Assembly: GCA_016714125.1 (NCBI GenBank)
Contig: JADJNX010000001.1
Span: 62,001-126,000 of the forward strand
Length of the DNA: 64,000 bases
Direction: 5' to 3'
DNA from: Ignavibacteriales bacterium
GTDB lineage: Bacteria > Bacteroidota > Ignavibacteria > Ignavibacteriales > Ignavibacteriaceae
Shown: positions 1 to 8,439 of the stretch, piece by piece
Layout of the letters: every line of letters begins with the position of its first letter
Position numbering within the stretch: position 1 is the stretch's first letter
The notes under the pieces: generated by a model
What the model was told of the DNA's origin: nothing
The model's input: the letters and a program-made list of their open reading frames with translations, nothing else
The model's database searches: none
Made by a program: the position numbers and the translations under genes

Positions 1-235
1 CATTTAAACCATCGACGGTTCTTAATTTAGCCTCAACTTCTGCGGGAAGACTTTCTGCGACAGGACACATTGGGCTTGTGAGGGTCATCTCAACGATGAG
101 GTTTCGTTCCATGTCAAATTTGAGGTGGTAGATCAAGCCAAGTTCCCAGATATCGACGGGAATCTCGGGATCATAACAGGCTTTTAAGGCATTAATTACC
201 CGTTCCTGCAATTCTTCAATTTCTATTAATGCCAT
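1..235 (-). CDS. SufT-like DUF59/MIP18 family protein (3' part cut by window edge)
   Basis: The frame opens at an ATG at 235 and runs off the left edge, leaving 78 codons. The visible protein starts MALIEIEELQERVINAL and carries the DUF59 (MIP18/PaaD-like) hallmarks: a DPEIPVDIWELGLIY segment near residue 22 and the cysteine-bearing MTLTSPMCPVAE segment near residue 50. Proteins of this family act in iron-sulfur cluster assembly or delivery (SufT when linked to suf genes). It starts 4 bp after the sufU stop, so it is most likely the last or a late gene of the suf operon. The C-terminus cannot be seen. Family assignment is firm; the exact role in maturation is inferred from context. Confidence 0.85.
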   Translation of the reverse strand, partial: MALIEIEELQERVINALKACYDPEIPVDIWELGLIYHLKFDMERNLIVEMTLTSPMCPVAESLPAEVEAKLRTVDGLN

Positions 236-239
236 TTAT

Positions 240-692
240 CTACTCCGTTGTGACTTCTGTTTCGCTGTGAAGGGCTGCGTGCATTGTATGCCATGCGAGA
301 GAAGCGCACTTGACCCTGACGGGGAAATCCCTTACGCCCTGAAAGACTGACAGTTTTCCAAGTTTCTCAATTTCTTCTTCATCTGTCAGTTTGCCTGTTA
401 CCATGTCGTGAAATCGTGTAAAGATTTGTTCGGCTTGTTCGACGGTTTTACCTTTGAGTTCAGCGGTCATTATGGAAGCTGAGGATTTTGAGATGGCGCA
501 TCCGTTTCCTTCAAATGAGATGTCAACTATTACACCTTCTTGTACATCGAGATAGATAAAGACATGATCACCACAGAGGGGATTTAATCCTTCACTTGTG
601 TGTGTGGAGGGGTCGATCTTTCTGAAGTTTCTTGGGCTTTTGTTATGGTCAAGTATCACTTCCTGGTAAATCTCTTTTAATTCTTCGTTCAT
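240..692 (-). CDS. sufU: Fe-S assembly protein SufU
   Basis: A 150-residue protein of the SufU/IscU-like family, the zinc-containing sulfurtransferase partner that takes persulfide sulfur from SufS. The three conserved cysteines are visible in NPLCGD, GNGCAISK and VKCASLAW, with the usual SufU insertion between the second and third. The start is placed at the ATG at 692 rather than at the longer open frame reaching 824, because the sequence MNEELKEIYQEVILDH is the normal N-terminus and the upstream codons lie inside sufS. Its ATG shares one base with the sufS stop (TGATG), which suggests translational coupling. Confidence 0.93.
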   Translation of the reverse strand: MNEELKEIYQEVILDHNKSPRNFRKIDPSTHTSEGLNPLCGDHVFIYLDVQEGVIVDISFEGNGCAISKSSASIMTAELKGKTVEQAEQIFTRFHDMVTGKLTDEEEIEKLGKLSVFQGVRDFPVRVKCASLAWHTMHAALHSETEVTTE

Positions 693-1927
693 CAGGCAAA
701 AACCTCCAATACTTTTTTGATTCCTTCTGCTGCGCGATCGATATCGGCTTTTGTATTGTAGAGCCCGATTGATATTCTTGAGAGTGCAGGAACACCAAAG
801 TGTTTCATTACGGGTTGTGTGCACATGTGCCCGGTTCTGATGGCGATTCCCTCCATGTCCATTATGGTTCCTACATCGTGGGGATGGATGTCTTTTAATT
901 TAAAGGAGAAGACACTTCCTTTTTTTTCAGCACAGCCGATTAGTGTTACTTCATCTATTGGTAATATTGTCTCTTCGGCGTATAAGTAGAGTTCGCTTTC
1001 GTATGTTGAGATTCGATCTATTCCGATGGTTTCGATGTAATCGATGGCTGCGCCAAGTCCGATGGTGTCGGCTATGTTTGGTGTGCCAGCTTCAAATTTA
1101 TATGGTATTTCGTTATAAATTGTTTTGTCGAATGTAACGGAGAGATCATGTCGCCGCCACCCTGGTAAGGGGCATTGATTCAAGTAGTTCTTCTTTTCCC
1201 CCACAAGACTCCGATTCCGGTGGGACCGTAGAGTTTGTGTCCTGAGAAGGCATAAAAGTCGCATCCGATTTTTTGTACATCGACTTTGAAGTGCTGGACT
1301 GCCTGGGCACCGTCGATGAGGACTTTTGCTCCGACGGCATGTGCCAATCGGGTGATCTCTTTTACGGGGTTTTCTGTTCCGAGTGTGTTTGAGGAGTGAA
1401 CTACTGCCACTATTTTGGTTTTTTCAGTGAGGAGTTTTTTATAGTCATCCATCATGAGCTCACCAAGGTCGTTGATTGGTATGACCTTTAAGACGGCTCC
1501 TGTTTGTTCACAGAGCATCTGCCAGGGATCAATGTTTGAGTGGTGTTCCATCTCGGAGATGATTATCTCGTCGCCTGTTTTTATGTTTTTTCTGCCATAA
1601 CTTGAGGCGACGAGGTTTATTGCTTCGGTTGTTCCTCTGAGGAGGACTATTTCGCGGCTTTTGGGTGCGTTGATGAATTTTTGGATTTTTACTCGGGCTT
1701 TTTCGTATTCATCGGTTGCTTTTTGGCTTAGCTGATGGACACCACGGTGGATGTTTGAGTTGTAGCCTTTGTAATATTCTGCGATTACATCAATTACCGC
1801 TTGGCTTTTTTGTGGTCGCGGCGTTGTCTAAATAGACAAGGGGCTTGCCGTGGATTTTCTGATGGAGAACGGGGAAATCTTTCCTCAGGTGTTCAGGATC
1901 AAAATGAAGTTTTTTTTCTTCAGTCAT
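692..1927 (-). CDS. sufS: Cysteine desulfurase SufS (three single-base frameshifts)
   Basis: PLP-dependent cysteine desulfurase that supplies sulfur to SufU and the SufBCD scaffold. The true N-terminus is the ATG at 1927 (MTEEKKLHFDPEHLRKDFP), followed by YLDNAATT, HRGVHQLS, RGTTEAINLVA, SEMEHHSN, the PLP-lysine segment FSGHKLYGPTGIGVLWG and the active-site loop RTGHMCTQP. The frame breaks three times: one extra base in the T run at 1806-1811, one extra base around 1194-1202 and one missing base in the G run at 1169-1172. Correcting these gives about 411 residues, the usual SufS length. All three sit in homopolymers, so sequencing error is more likely than a pseudogene. It starts 2 bp after the sufD stop. 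Confidence 0.9.
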
Positions 1928-1929
1928 TG

Positions 1930-3247
1930 TCAATTTTTTGCAAGTTTTATTGCTACCCGCTCTTCGATTCTGTCCCTTACATCAGGTATTGAGATGGAGT
2001 GGACGGCATCGTTTGCGAATGCGTTGATAATCATTGTTTTTGCGAGTTCTTCGCCTATTCCGCGAGCTCTGAGATAAAATAGTCCCTCTTCGCTGAGTTT
2101 GCCGATTGTGGCACCGTGTGACCATTTTACATCGTCGGCGAAGATTTCGAGCTGGGGTTTTGTGTCAATTCTTGCGTCGTCGGAGAGGATTACGGTTTTG
2201 TTCTCCTGAAAGGCGTTTGTTTTTTTGTGCGTCTTTGCGGACATGGACTTTGCCGTTGAAGACTGCGCGACTGCTGTCGTCGAGGACACCTTTGTACATC
2301 TCATGGCTTTCACAGTTTGGGACTGCGTGGTCGATGAGGGTGTGGTTGTCGATGTGCTGTTCGCCATCGGTAAGGTATAGTCCGTTTAGTGTGCAGTGTG
2401 CGTGTTCACCGTTGAAGCGGGCGTTGAGGTCGTTACGGACGATGTTTCCGCCGAAGTTGATGTTGTAGGAGGAGTAAGTGCTCTCTTTTTCAACATCTAT
2501 TTCGGTGGTTGAGATGTGGAATGCTTTGAGGCTCTCTTCTTGTATTTTTACATGTTCGAGGATGCCGTTTTGATCAACATAAGTTTCGGTGACCGCATTA
2601 GTGAAATATTCACTTTCACCTTCAGAATAATATGATTCGACGATTTTTGCCTGTGCGTTTTTGCCTATGACAAAGAGGTTGCGGGGCTGGATGAGGAGGT
2701 TGTCGCCGCCTGAGTTGACATAGAGGACTTGTACGGGTTTGTCGAGTGCTTTGCCCGATTTGACTTTGAGGAATACGCCGTCATTCAAACAGGCTGTTGA
2801 GAGGGCGGTGAAAATACTGTCTTCAGCTTTGGCAAATTTGCCGATGTGGAGATTTATTTCTTCCGGGTATTTTTTAATTGCTGTTTTGAGGTTGCAAAGT
2901 GTTATTCCCGGTTCGTCAAGTTCCTGGGAATTCGCTTCATCATAAACGCCGTTTATAAATACTATTGTATAAAATTTTTCTCTGTCGAATAGATATTTGT
3001 CGAGATCAACATTTTCATTTTCAAATGTTTTGCCAAATATATCAACAAACTTATAGTTAAGAAGTGAAGACAGATTTGTGTATTTCCACTCTTCATCCTT
3101 TACTGTCGGGAAACTTGCATTCCGGAATTCTTCGTGCGCAGCTATTCTCGTCCTGTGAAGAGGGAGTTTGGTTTCTCCGTTCATGCTCTCTTCAAACTTC
3201 TTAAAGCTCTCAGAATACCATTTTTTGAATTCGGTTGTATTACTCAT
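1930..3247 (-). CDS. sufD: Fe-S assembly scaffold protein SufD (one frameshift)
   Basis: SufD pairs with SufB and SufC in the SufBC2D scaffold. The N-terminal part (MSNTTEFKKWYSESFKKFEE, then DEEWKYTNLSSLL) and the beta-helix core run to about residue 345. The C-terminal part (DARIDTKPQLEIFADDVKW, then ARGIGEELAKTMIINAFA) continues in another frame. The break is an extra base in the 7-T run at 2220-2226; removing it joins the two halves into about 439 residues, typical for SufD. One oddity: the usual ADDVKCSHGAT motif reads tryptophan instead of cysteine here (codon TGG), which could be genuine or another base error. It lies 12 bp downstream of sufC. Confidence 0.9.
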
Positions 3248-3259
3248 TTATCCCCTGCC

Positions 3260-4025
3260 TTATACTGCAATAAATTCGTCAACATGATCTTTTACCCAGT
3301 CGTATCCTTTTTCTTCGAGGAAGAGGGCAAGGGATTTGTCGCCTGATTTGATTATTCTGCCTTTGTAGAGGATATGAACAAAATCGGGGACGATGTAGTC
3401 GAGAAGTCTTTGGTAATGGGTTACCACGATGAATGCGTTGGTTGGTTTTCTAAGGGAGTTCACGCCGTTTGCTACGATTCTAAGGGCATCGATGTCGAGG
3501 CCGGAATCGGTTTCGTCGAGAATCGCGAGTTTAGGATCAAGTACTGCCATCTGGAAGACTTCATTTCTCTTTTTCTCACCACCTGAAAAACCTTCGTTCA
3601 CCGGAACGGTTTAACAAATCTTGTGGCATCTCAACCAGTTTCATCTTCTCTTTGATCATTTTGAGGAAATCGAGGGCATGAATCTGCTCTTCACCTCTGT
3701 ATTTTTTGATCTCGTTTACTGCTGTTTTTAAGAGGTTCACATTTGAAACACCTGGAATCTCTATTGGATACTGAAATGCAAGAAACATTCCTTCTCTTGC
3801 TCTGTCTTCAGCTTTAAGCTCAAAAAGGTCTTTGCCATTGAAGGTTACACTTCCTTCAAGAACTTCGTATTCTTCTTTTCCGGCAAGAACCTGAGCAAGG
3901 GTGCTTTTCCCTGAACCGTTGGGTCCCATTATAGCGTGAACTTCACCGGGTTTAACGGTTAAATTAACACCTTTTAATATCTCTTTGCCATCAATGGCGA
4001 CTTTTAAATTTTTTATTTCAATCAT
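3260..4025 (-). CDS. sufC: Fe-S assembly ATPase SufC (one frameshift)
   Basis: ABC-type ATPase that energises the SufBCD scaffold. Visible motifs are Walker A GPNGSGKST near residue 34, the Q-loop in FLAFQYPIEIPGV, the signature FSGGEKKRNEV, and Walker B plus catalytic region AILDETDSGLDIDAL. The reading frame breaks at about 3600-3605, between DLLNRS and VNEGFSGGEKK; dropping one base restores a protein of about 255 residues, normal for SufC. There is no membrane segment, as expected for a soluble ATPase. It lies 26 bp downstream of sufB and 12 bp upstream of sufD in the same operon. Confidence 0.93.
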
Positions 4026-4051
4026 TTTTTTTGAGTTCTTTCTAATTTATT

Positions 4052-5500
4052 TTAACCGACACTGCCTTCAAGGCTTATGCTGAGGAGTTTGGTTGCTTCA
4101 ACTGCAAACTCCATGGGTAATTCTTTAAATACTTCTTTACAGTAACCATTTACAATCATACTTACCGCGTCTTCAGTGGCAAGTCCTCTTTGGTTGAGAT
4201 AAAAAATCTGATCTGCACCAATTTTTGAGGTGGTTGCTTCGTGCTCTACAATTGCTCCGGGGTTGCTTACTTCGAGATAAGGGAAGGTGTGAGCTCCACA
4301 TTTATCGCCAATCAAGAGGGAGTCGCATTGTGAATAATTTCTGGCATTGGTTGCCTTTTTGCCGATTCTTACCAACCCTCTGTAGGTGTTGTTGCTAAAT
4401 CCGGCGGAGATACCTTTGCTAACGATGGTGCTTTTGGTGTTTTTTCCGATGTGTATCATCTTGGTGCCGGTGTCGGCCTGCTGATGGTTGTTGGTTACAG
4501 CAACGGAGTAAAATTCGCCAATTGAGTTATCCCCTGTCAAGAGGCAACTTGGGTATTTCCATGTAATTGCAGAACCTGTTTCCACCTGAGTCCAGGAGAT
4601 TTTTGAGTTAACACCCTTACAGTTTCCTCGTTTGGTCACAAAATTGTAGATACCGCCTTTGCCATTTTTGTCGCCGGCGTACCAGTTTTGAATGGTCGAG
4701 TATTTTATCTGGGCGTTGTCCATCGCTATAAGTTCTACAACTGCGGCATGCAACTGATTTTCATCACGCATTGGAGCTGTGCAACCTTCGAGGTAACTTA
4801 CATACGAGTAGTCATCGGCAATGATCAGGGTTCTTTCAAACTGACCTGTGTTGGCGGCATTTATTCTAAAATATGTGGAAAGTTCCATGGGACATCTGAC
4901 ACCCTTGGGGATGTAAACAAATGATCCATCGCTAAAAACTGCGGCGTTAAGGGCTGAATAATAATTGTCGGCGGCAGGGACAACCGAACCGAGATATTTT
5001 TTGACGAGGTCGCCATGTTCTCTAATCGCTTCTGACATCGAGCAGAAAATGATTCCCATTTCGTTTAATTTTGCTTTGTAAGTGGTCGCCACGGAGACTG
5101 AATCAAAAACGGCATCCACTGCCACATTTGCCAGGATTTTCTGCTCAGCGAGAGGAATACCAAGTTTTGCAAATGCACTTAATATTTCAGGATCAACTTC
5201 ATCAAGGCTGTTAAGTTTCTTTTTTTGTTTGGGTGCCGAATAATAACTTATCGCCTGGAAATCCACGGGAGGATAGTTAACATTTGGCCATTGAGGCTCC
5301 ACCATTTTTAGCCATTGGCGATATGCCTTTAATCTAAGTTCAAGCATCCATTCAGGTTCTTCCTTTTTTGCAGAAAGTGCCCTGACTACATCTTCATTTA
5401 AACCCGGAGGAAATGTATCAGCATCGATATCAGTTACAAACCCATATTTGTACTCCTGATTCGCTAATTGCTCTATCTCATTTATCTCGGTATTACTCAT
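4052..5500 (-). CDS. sufB: Fe-S assembly scaffold protein SufB
   Basis: SufB is the main cluster-assembly scaffold subunit of SufBC2D. The protein begins MSNTEINEIEQLANQEYKYG, followed by family landmarks VFDSVSVATTYK, YIPKGVRCPMELSTYFRI, YVSYLEGCTAPMRDENQLH, GKGGIYNFVTKRG and SLLIGDKCGAHTFPY, and is unbroken at 482 residues. I chose the ATG at 5500 because an AAGGA sits 6 bases upstream; the open frame extends six codons further to a TTG that lacks support. It is the first gene of the leftward suf operon. No SufR or IscR regulator gene lies in the visible upstream region. Confidence 0.96.
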   Translation of the reverse strand: MSNTEINEIEQLANQEYKYGFVTDIDADTFPPGLNEDVVRALSAKKEEPEWMLELRLKAYRQWLKMVEPQWPNVNYPPVDFQAISYYSAPKQKKKLNSLDEVDPEILSAFAKLGIPLAEQKILANVAVDAVFDSVSVATTYKAKLNEMGIIFCSMSEAIREHGDLVKKYLGSVVPAADNYYSALNAAVFSDGSFVYIPKGVRCPMELSTYFRINAANTGQFERTLIIADDYSYVSYLEGCTAPMRDENQLHAAVVELIAMDNAQIKYSTIQNWYAGDKNGKGGIYNFVTKRGNCKGVNSKISWTQVETGSAITWKYPSCLLTGDNSIGEFYSVAVTNNHQQADTGTKMIHIGKNTKSTIVSKGISAGFSNNTYRGLVRIGKKATNARNYSQCDSLLIGDKCGAHTFPYLEVSNPGAIVEHEATTSKIGADQIFYLNQRGLATEDAVSMIVNGYCKEVFKELPMEFAVEATKLLSISLEGSVG

Positions 5501-5541
5501 TAATTTTCCTTGTTTCAAAAAAATTTCAAATTCAATGTTTA

Positions 5542-5570
5542 AACTTATTGAATCTGTACAAAAAAGTCAA
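5542..5570 (-). promoter_or_regulatory. Possible sufB promoter
   Basis: On the minus strand a TTGACT hexamer (5565-5570) is followed after 17 bases by TAAGTT (5542-5547), about 40 bp before the sufB start codon. The -35 match is good and the -10 match is weak. This phylum often uses a different primary sigma consensus, so this is only a candidate. Confidence 0.3.
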
Positions 5571-5718
5571 GATTTATTATAAAAATTTAACAAACCTCAA
5601 AAGAAATCAGTTCCATAGGAGGGAAAAGTAGCAAAGTAGCGGAGAATCGAAGTAGCTGGGAGAGATTGGGGACGCAGATACACGCAGATTAAACGGATTT
5701 TCGCGGAGGGGGATTTTG

Positions 5719-5759
5719 ATAGAACGCGGATAAAACGGATGAGGCGGATAAACGCTGAT
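5719..5759 (+). repeat. Dispersed GCGGAT repeat, forward arm
   Basis: A 41-bp block beginning ATAGAACGCGGAT, which matches the reverse complement of 6034-6074 at 34 of 41 positions. The flanking 5671-5718 carries further degenerate CGCAGAT, ACGGAT and CGCGGA units at roughly 10-bp spacing. Repeats of this look recur in intergenic DNA of many environmental bacterial genomes; their role is unknown. Confidence 0.75.
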
Positions 5760-5800
5760 TTGTTGAACATTATTATCACCAATAATAACCGGTGGTTTCT

Positions 5801-5926
5801 ATTCCTACATGACCCCATCCGGGGCCAATTTCTTCATTGGTTGGACATTGTTACCCATAGGACGCCCCTGGCGGGCGTTTTTTGATTGTTCAATTATGCT
5901 CTACTCATAGGACACCCCTCCGCGGC
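5801..5926. repeat. Three 50-bp-period units with GC-rich palindromic cores
   Basis: Cores start with GAC at exactly 5811, 5861 and 5911: GACCCCATCCGGGGCC, GACGCCCCTGGCGGGCGT and GACACCCCTCCGCGG. The last two are preceded by CATAG and the first by CTACAT. Each core can form a short hairpin. The spacing is regular but the sequences between cores differ, and the cores themselves are imperfect copies. Confidence 0.6.
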
Positions 5927-5941
5927 AAATGACAATATATA

Positions 5942-5970
5942 CAAAAAGGCTGTCCTTTTGAGACAGCCTC
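5942..5970 (-). terminator. Rho-independent terminator after the exporter/lipoprotein operon
   Basis: The stem AGGCTGTC (5947-5954) pairs with GACAGCCT (5962-5969) around a 7-base loop and is followed on the minus strand by a run of T residues. It lies about 120 bp downstream of the lipoprotein gene ending at 6089. Confidence 0.75.
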
Positions 5971-6033
5971 TCTTTTCTACGAATATTAATTCCTCTTCGA
6001 GGAAAATGGAATATGTTGTCTCATGTAAAACAT

Positions 6034-6074
6034 ATCCGCGGTAATCCGCTTAATCTGTTTCATCCGCGTTCTAT
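6034..6074 (-). repeat. Dispersed GCGGAT repeat, inverted arm
   Basis: Reverse-complement partner of 5719-5759 (34 of 41 identical). It lies 14 bp beyond the stop codon of the adjacent lipoprotein gene, so a transcript reading through both arms could pair over about 355 bases. Confidence 0.75.
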
Positions 6075-6088
6075 AAAAGATTACTGAA

Positions 6089-6544
6089 TTATTTCACGTA
6101 TTCGTCGATTTTGTACCAGGGATCAACATATTTGGTATCGGTGGCATGTTTGCCGGGGAAGAAGGAGAGTTTATCGCCTTCATTCAGGACAACAAATGTT
6201 AATCTGTGAGCCCAACCTTTGTTTTCACCGTAGATAGTAGCAACCACATTCACTGAGTTTGTAAGATCGGGTGACGGGAATACTTGTTCGATGACATAAG
6301 TTTTTGGATAATAGGTGTTAACCGAGTATTCACTTGCATTTAATCCTGCTGCTTTCATGTAAGAAGGAGAAATGTAGTCGATCAGAGTAGCAGGTCTTGC
6401 TTCTGAAATCATGATTGTTAAGAACTCGTTAACTTTTGCCCTTGCACCTGCTTGAACATCCATTTGTTCGGTTCCTGAAGATGCACATCCTGAAAACAGG
6501 GTTACAAGTGCGACGATTCCAAGTAATGAATAGATTTTTTTCAT
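6089..6544 (-). CDS. Small putative lipoprotein
   Basis: A 151-residue protein starting MKKIYSLLGIVALVTLFSGC. This is a lipoprotein signal peptide with an FSGC lipobox, so the mature protein should be lipid-anchored. I chose the ATG at 6544 because AAAGG precedes it; the open frame reaches further upstream into the exporter gene. The mature part has no domain I recognise; it contains the segments IYGENKGWAHRLTFVVLNEG and KYVDPWYKIDEYVK and resembles a small periplasmic beta-rich domain. It follows the ABC exporter by 31 bp and is probably co-transcribed with it. Function unknown. Confidence 0.75.
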   Translation of the reverse strand: MKKIYSLLGIVALVTLFSGCASSGTEQMDVQAGARAKVNEFLTIMISEARPATLIDYISPSYMKAAGLNASEYSVNTYYPKTYVIEQVFPSPDLTNSVNVVATIYGENKGWAHRLTFVVLNEGDKLSFFPGKHATDTKYVDPWYKIDEYVK

Positions 6545-6575
6545 GTTATTTACCTTTTGTTTGATGGTTGAAAAA

Positions 6576-8432
6576 TTATTTATCCCGAAACTGCATCTCA
6601 TACAATTTTTTGTAGAGACCACCTTGTTCGAGTAGTGAGTCGTGACTTCCGGATTGGATTATTTCACCATCCTGAAGCACTAAAATTTTGTCTGCATTTT
6701 TTATGGTTGACAGCCTGTGGGCAATTACAACCACGGTTCTGCTTTTCATAAGTCTGTCGAGAGCTTCCTGCACAAGTTTTTCGGATTCGTTATCCAGGGC
6801 ACTTGTTGCCTCATCAAAGATCATTATTTCAGGATTTTTCAGAAGTGCACGGGCGATTGCAAGTCGCTGTCTTTGGCCACCGGAGAGTTTAACTCCCCTC
6901 TCCCCAATCTCTGTATCATATCCGTTAGGCATCTCAATTATAAAATTGTGAGCATTTGCAATTTTAGCAGCTTCAATAATTTTTTCCTCGCTAAAATTGG
7001 TACTTCCGTAACAGATATTATTTTTGATCGAATCGTTGAAAAGAATTGTCTCCTGAGTAACAATTCCGATAAACTTTCTAAGGTCTTCTATTTTCAGATC
7101 ACGGATGTCGGTTCCGTCAAATTTTATGGTACCTGAGGTGACATCATAAAAACGGGGTAACAGATCAACAAGAGTTGATTTTCCGCCTCCGCTTGGTCCA
7201 ACAAGCGCCACCACTTCCCCTTTGTTCACAGAAAAATTTAAGTTACTTAATACCTTTTCGCCGGGTTCGTCGGGATAGGCAAATCCTACATTATCAAATA
7301 TAACCTGCGATTTAAATTCTGTTACAGGAATGGCATCTTCTTTATTCACAATATCGGGCTGGGTATCGATAATTTCAAATATTCGGTCACCCGCGGCAGA
7401 TGATTCCTGAATCCTGTTGTTAACTCCACTCAATTCTTTGATTGGTGGTAACAACTGAAAAATTAAAAGGAATCCCAGAAACTCACTTGCCTTAATCTCA
7501 TTATTATTGAGTACCATGGTTCCACCATAATAGATGATAACCACACCAACACCCACACTAAGGATTTCAGTAATCGGAGATGAAAGATTTCTCACTCTGG
7601 TGATCTTAAGAACCATTCTAAAATATCCCTCAGTCTCCTTTTTAAACTTGTTGTTTTCGTAGTTCTCAGTTCCAAATGCTTTTACTATCTTAACACCTGA
7701 AATTGTTTCCTGAATTACACTGGTAATATCGGCAATTTTTTCCTGTATCCTTTGACTGTATTTCCTGAGTTTAATTCCAATCCAGGAGATAATTCCGGCA
7801 CTAAATGGAAGGGTGACAAGGGAAATAAGTGTTAGCTCCCAACTTATACTGATCGCAATTCCCAGAAAAACTATTATCGAAAGGGTTCCCTGATCAGATT
7901 TAGGAAGGTTGCCGAGACACTGTTTTGCACAGCAGTTACATCGTTTACAATTATCGATATCAGATTCCCCAACACGCTCACTTTTAAAATAGCTGATTGG
8001 GAGTTTATGTAATTGTTCGTATGCATCATCTCTTAAATCTCTGACAATCCCCTGCTCAACATAATTAAGAAAATATGCCTGAAAATAGCCGGCAATGTTT
8101 TTAAGGATAAAAGCAATGAAGATTATTATACAGATTCTAAAAAGAGCATCTGTTTTACCACCGGCAAAAATAAAATCATTAAAAGAGTTTGAAACACCAT
8201 CTTTAATATCCAAGACAAAATCAGGTAAGATCGAGGTGGAAACTTCATTAACGGTTCCACTTCCCGTTGCATTTGTTGTCACCGAGGAGTTAAAAAGTGT
8301 ATCAAGCAGAGGAATGGAAAGGTAAACCGAGGCTCCATTCAAAAGAGCGAATATAATTGTGCAAACAATTGAAAGGGAGAGATACTTCCAGTATTTTGAT
8401 GAATAGCGTAATAATCTGTAATATGTATTCAA
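6576..8432 (-). CDS. MsbA-like ABC exporter (compensated double frameshift inside)
   Basis: A half-size ABC exporter of 618 residues: an N-terminal six-helix transmembrane domain (about residues 15-330) and a C-terminal ATPase domain with Walker A GPSGGGKST, signature LSGGQRQR and Walker B IMIFDEATSALD. MsbA-type proteins flip lipid A-core or other lipids across the inner membrane; the substrate here is an inference. Residues translated from 7885-7970 are out of frame: an extra G (run at 7967-7970) and a missing C (run at 7883-7885) cancel each other. The corrected segment reads VNDVTAVQNSVSATFLNLIR, normal for the family, in place of a spurious cysteine cluster. The start is a TTG at 8432, 7 bp after the preceding stop; no in-frame ATG lies near. 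Confidence 0.88.
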   Translation of the reverse strand: MNTYYRLLRYSSKYWKYLSLSIVCTIIFALLNGASVYLSIPLLDTLFNSSVTTNATGSGTVNEVSTSILPDFVLDIKDGVSNSFNDFIFAGGKTDALFRICIIIFIAFILKNIAGYFQAYFLNYVEQGIVRDLRDDAYEQLHKLPISYFKSERVGESDIDNCKRCNCCAKQCLGNLPKSDQGTLSIIVFLGIAISISWELTLISLVTLPFSAGIISWIGIKLRKYSQRIQEKIADITSVIQETISGVKIVKAFGTENYENNKFKKETEGYFRMVLKITRVRNLSSPITEILSVGVGVVIIYYGGTMVLNNNEIKASEFLGFLLIFQLLPPIKELSGVNNRIQESSAAGDRIFEIIDTQPDIVNKEDAIPVTEFKSQVIFDNVGFAYPDEPGEKVLSNLNFSVNKGEVVALVGPSGGGKSTLVDLLPRFYDVTSGTIKFDGTDIRDLKIEDLRKFIGIVTQETILFNDSIKNNICYGSTNFSEEKIIEAAKIANAHNFIIEMPNGYDTEIGERGVKLSGGQRQRLAIARALLKNPEIMIFDEATSALDNESEKLVQEALDRLMKSRTVVVIAHRLSTIKNADKILVLQDGEIIQSGSHDSLLEQGGLYKKLYEMQFRDK

Positions 8433-8439
8433 TGTAAAA

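Larger units (their letters stand above)
5501..6088. other. Repeat-rich intergenic region upstream of the suf operon
   Basis: About 590 bp without a credible gene between sufB and the lipoprotein gene ending at 6089. It holds the candidate suf promoter, two inverted copies of a GCGGAT-type repeat (5719-5759 and 6034-6074), three GC-rich palindromic cores spaced exactly 50 bp apart (5811, 5861, 5911) and a terminator (5942-5970). An open frame at 5597-5818 on the minus strand overlaps the repeats and looks spurious. Confidence 0.7.

Noticed and set aside
692..4025. Suf genes as pseudogenes
   Set aside because: All breaks are single-base indels, mostly in short homopolymer runs, in an otherwise well-conserved operon, and repaired products have full motifs and normal lengths.
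5597..5818. Minus-strand open frame of 73 codons in the suf upstream gap
   Set aside because: It overlaps the GCGGAT repeats, has biased low-complexity translation and no ribosome site.
5801..5926. CRISPR-like array
   Set aside because: Only three units, imperfect cores of about 16 bp, no cas genes and no identical repeats.
7890..7965. Cysteine cluster CKRCNCCAKQC in the ABC exporter as an iron-sulfur or zinc site
   Set aside because: It exists only in the shifted frame between two cancelling indels; the other frame gives normal exporter sequence.
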